From NCBI GenBank assembly GCA_946409855.1, contig CAMJXZ010000240.1:1-5343 (forward strand): DNA of 5,343 nucleotides. The letters are read 5' to 3'. This stretch comes from an uncultured Clostridia bacterium (GTDB lineage Bacteria > Bacillota > Clostridia > Christensenellales > Aristaeellaceae). The position numbers and the translations under genes are program-made. How positions within the stretch are numbered: position 1 is the stretch's first letter; each line of letters starts with the position of its first letter. The notes beneath the pieces are model-generated. The model searched no databases. It worked only from the letters and a program-made list of their open reading frames with translations, and was not told where the DNA came from. Of this stretch, positions 5,275 to 5,343 are shown one piece after another.

Positions 5275-5343
5275 AAAAACTGTGCGCTGCCGCTGCCAGC
5301 CTCCTCCTCTCCTGCGTATATACAGATGTCAGCGTTCAATACA

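Noticed and set aside
5019..5339. 106-residue minus-strand frame at the right edge
   Set aside because: It starts at a TTG, passes through both terminator hairpins and reads into the end of the glycosidase; the Arg-rich second half is typical of a shadow frame.
5312..5343. Promoter with TATATA at the right edge
   Set aside because: No -35 element at a suitable distance, and no start codon is visible before the window ends.
1..5343. CRISPR array, tRNA, rRNA, insertion sequence or attachment site
   Set aside because: No regularly spaced repeats, no tRNA-like cloverleaf, no transposase or integrase frame and no long terminal inverted repeats were seen.

Overview
The window carries three rightward protein genes, each apparently its own transcription unit. 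The DNA is GC-rich (about 60 % or more by eye, with strongly G/C-ended codons). It has AGGAG-type ribosome binding sites, sigma-A/sigma-70-type promoters, intrinsic terminators and short Sec signal peptides with a Lys/Arg n-region. This suits a GC-rich member of the Bacillota (Clostridia-like), plausibly an anaerobe from a gut or rumen. The taxonomic guess is inference; no rRNA or marker gene is present.

Layout. (1) Positions 1-480: the 3' part of a gene for a small exported protein of unknown function, closed by a good stem-loop terminator (497-540). (2) Positions 551-666: a compact control region with an imperfect palindrome, a near-consensus promoter, a GC-rich hairpin at the predicted 5' end of the mRNA and a possible 14-codon leader ORF. 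It leads into a 763-residue exported flavoprotein (667-2958) with two FMN-binding domains followed by a fumarate-reductase-type FAD domain. A very strong terminator follows at 2976-3006. (3) Positions 3007-3388: a gene-poor spacer rich in short direct repeats, ending in an extended -10 promoter. It leads into a secreted GH13 alpha-glucosidase (3389-5140). (4) Positions 5141-5343: two successive terminator-like hairpins, the first flanked by an A-run and a T-run so that it could stop transcription from both sides.

All three proteins are predicted to be exported, so the window is about processes outside the membrane. One is flavin-based electron transfer to an unidentified acceptor, one is cleavage of starch- or dextrin-derived oligosaccharides, and one is unknown. 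Promoters and terminators separate the genes, so nothing shows that they act in one pathway.

The most interesting points are three. The flavoprotein keeps its FAD-binding and flavinylation motifs but appears to have lost every residue that makes the classical family a fumarate reductase. Its mRNA leader has an ATGA-overlapping mini-ORF. The alpha-glucosidase spacer holds a TCGTAA-NN-GATTGC motif repeated 126 bp apart, close to 12 helical turns.
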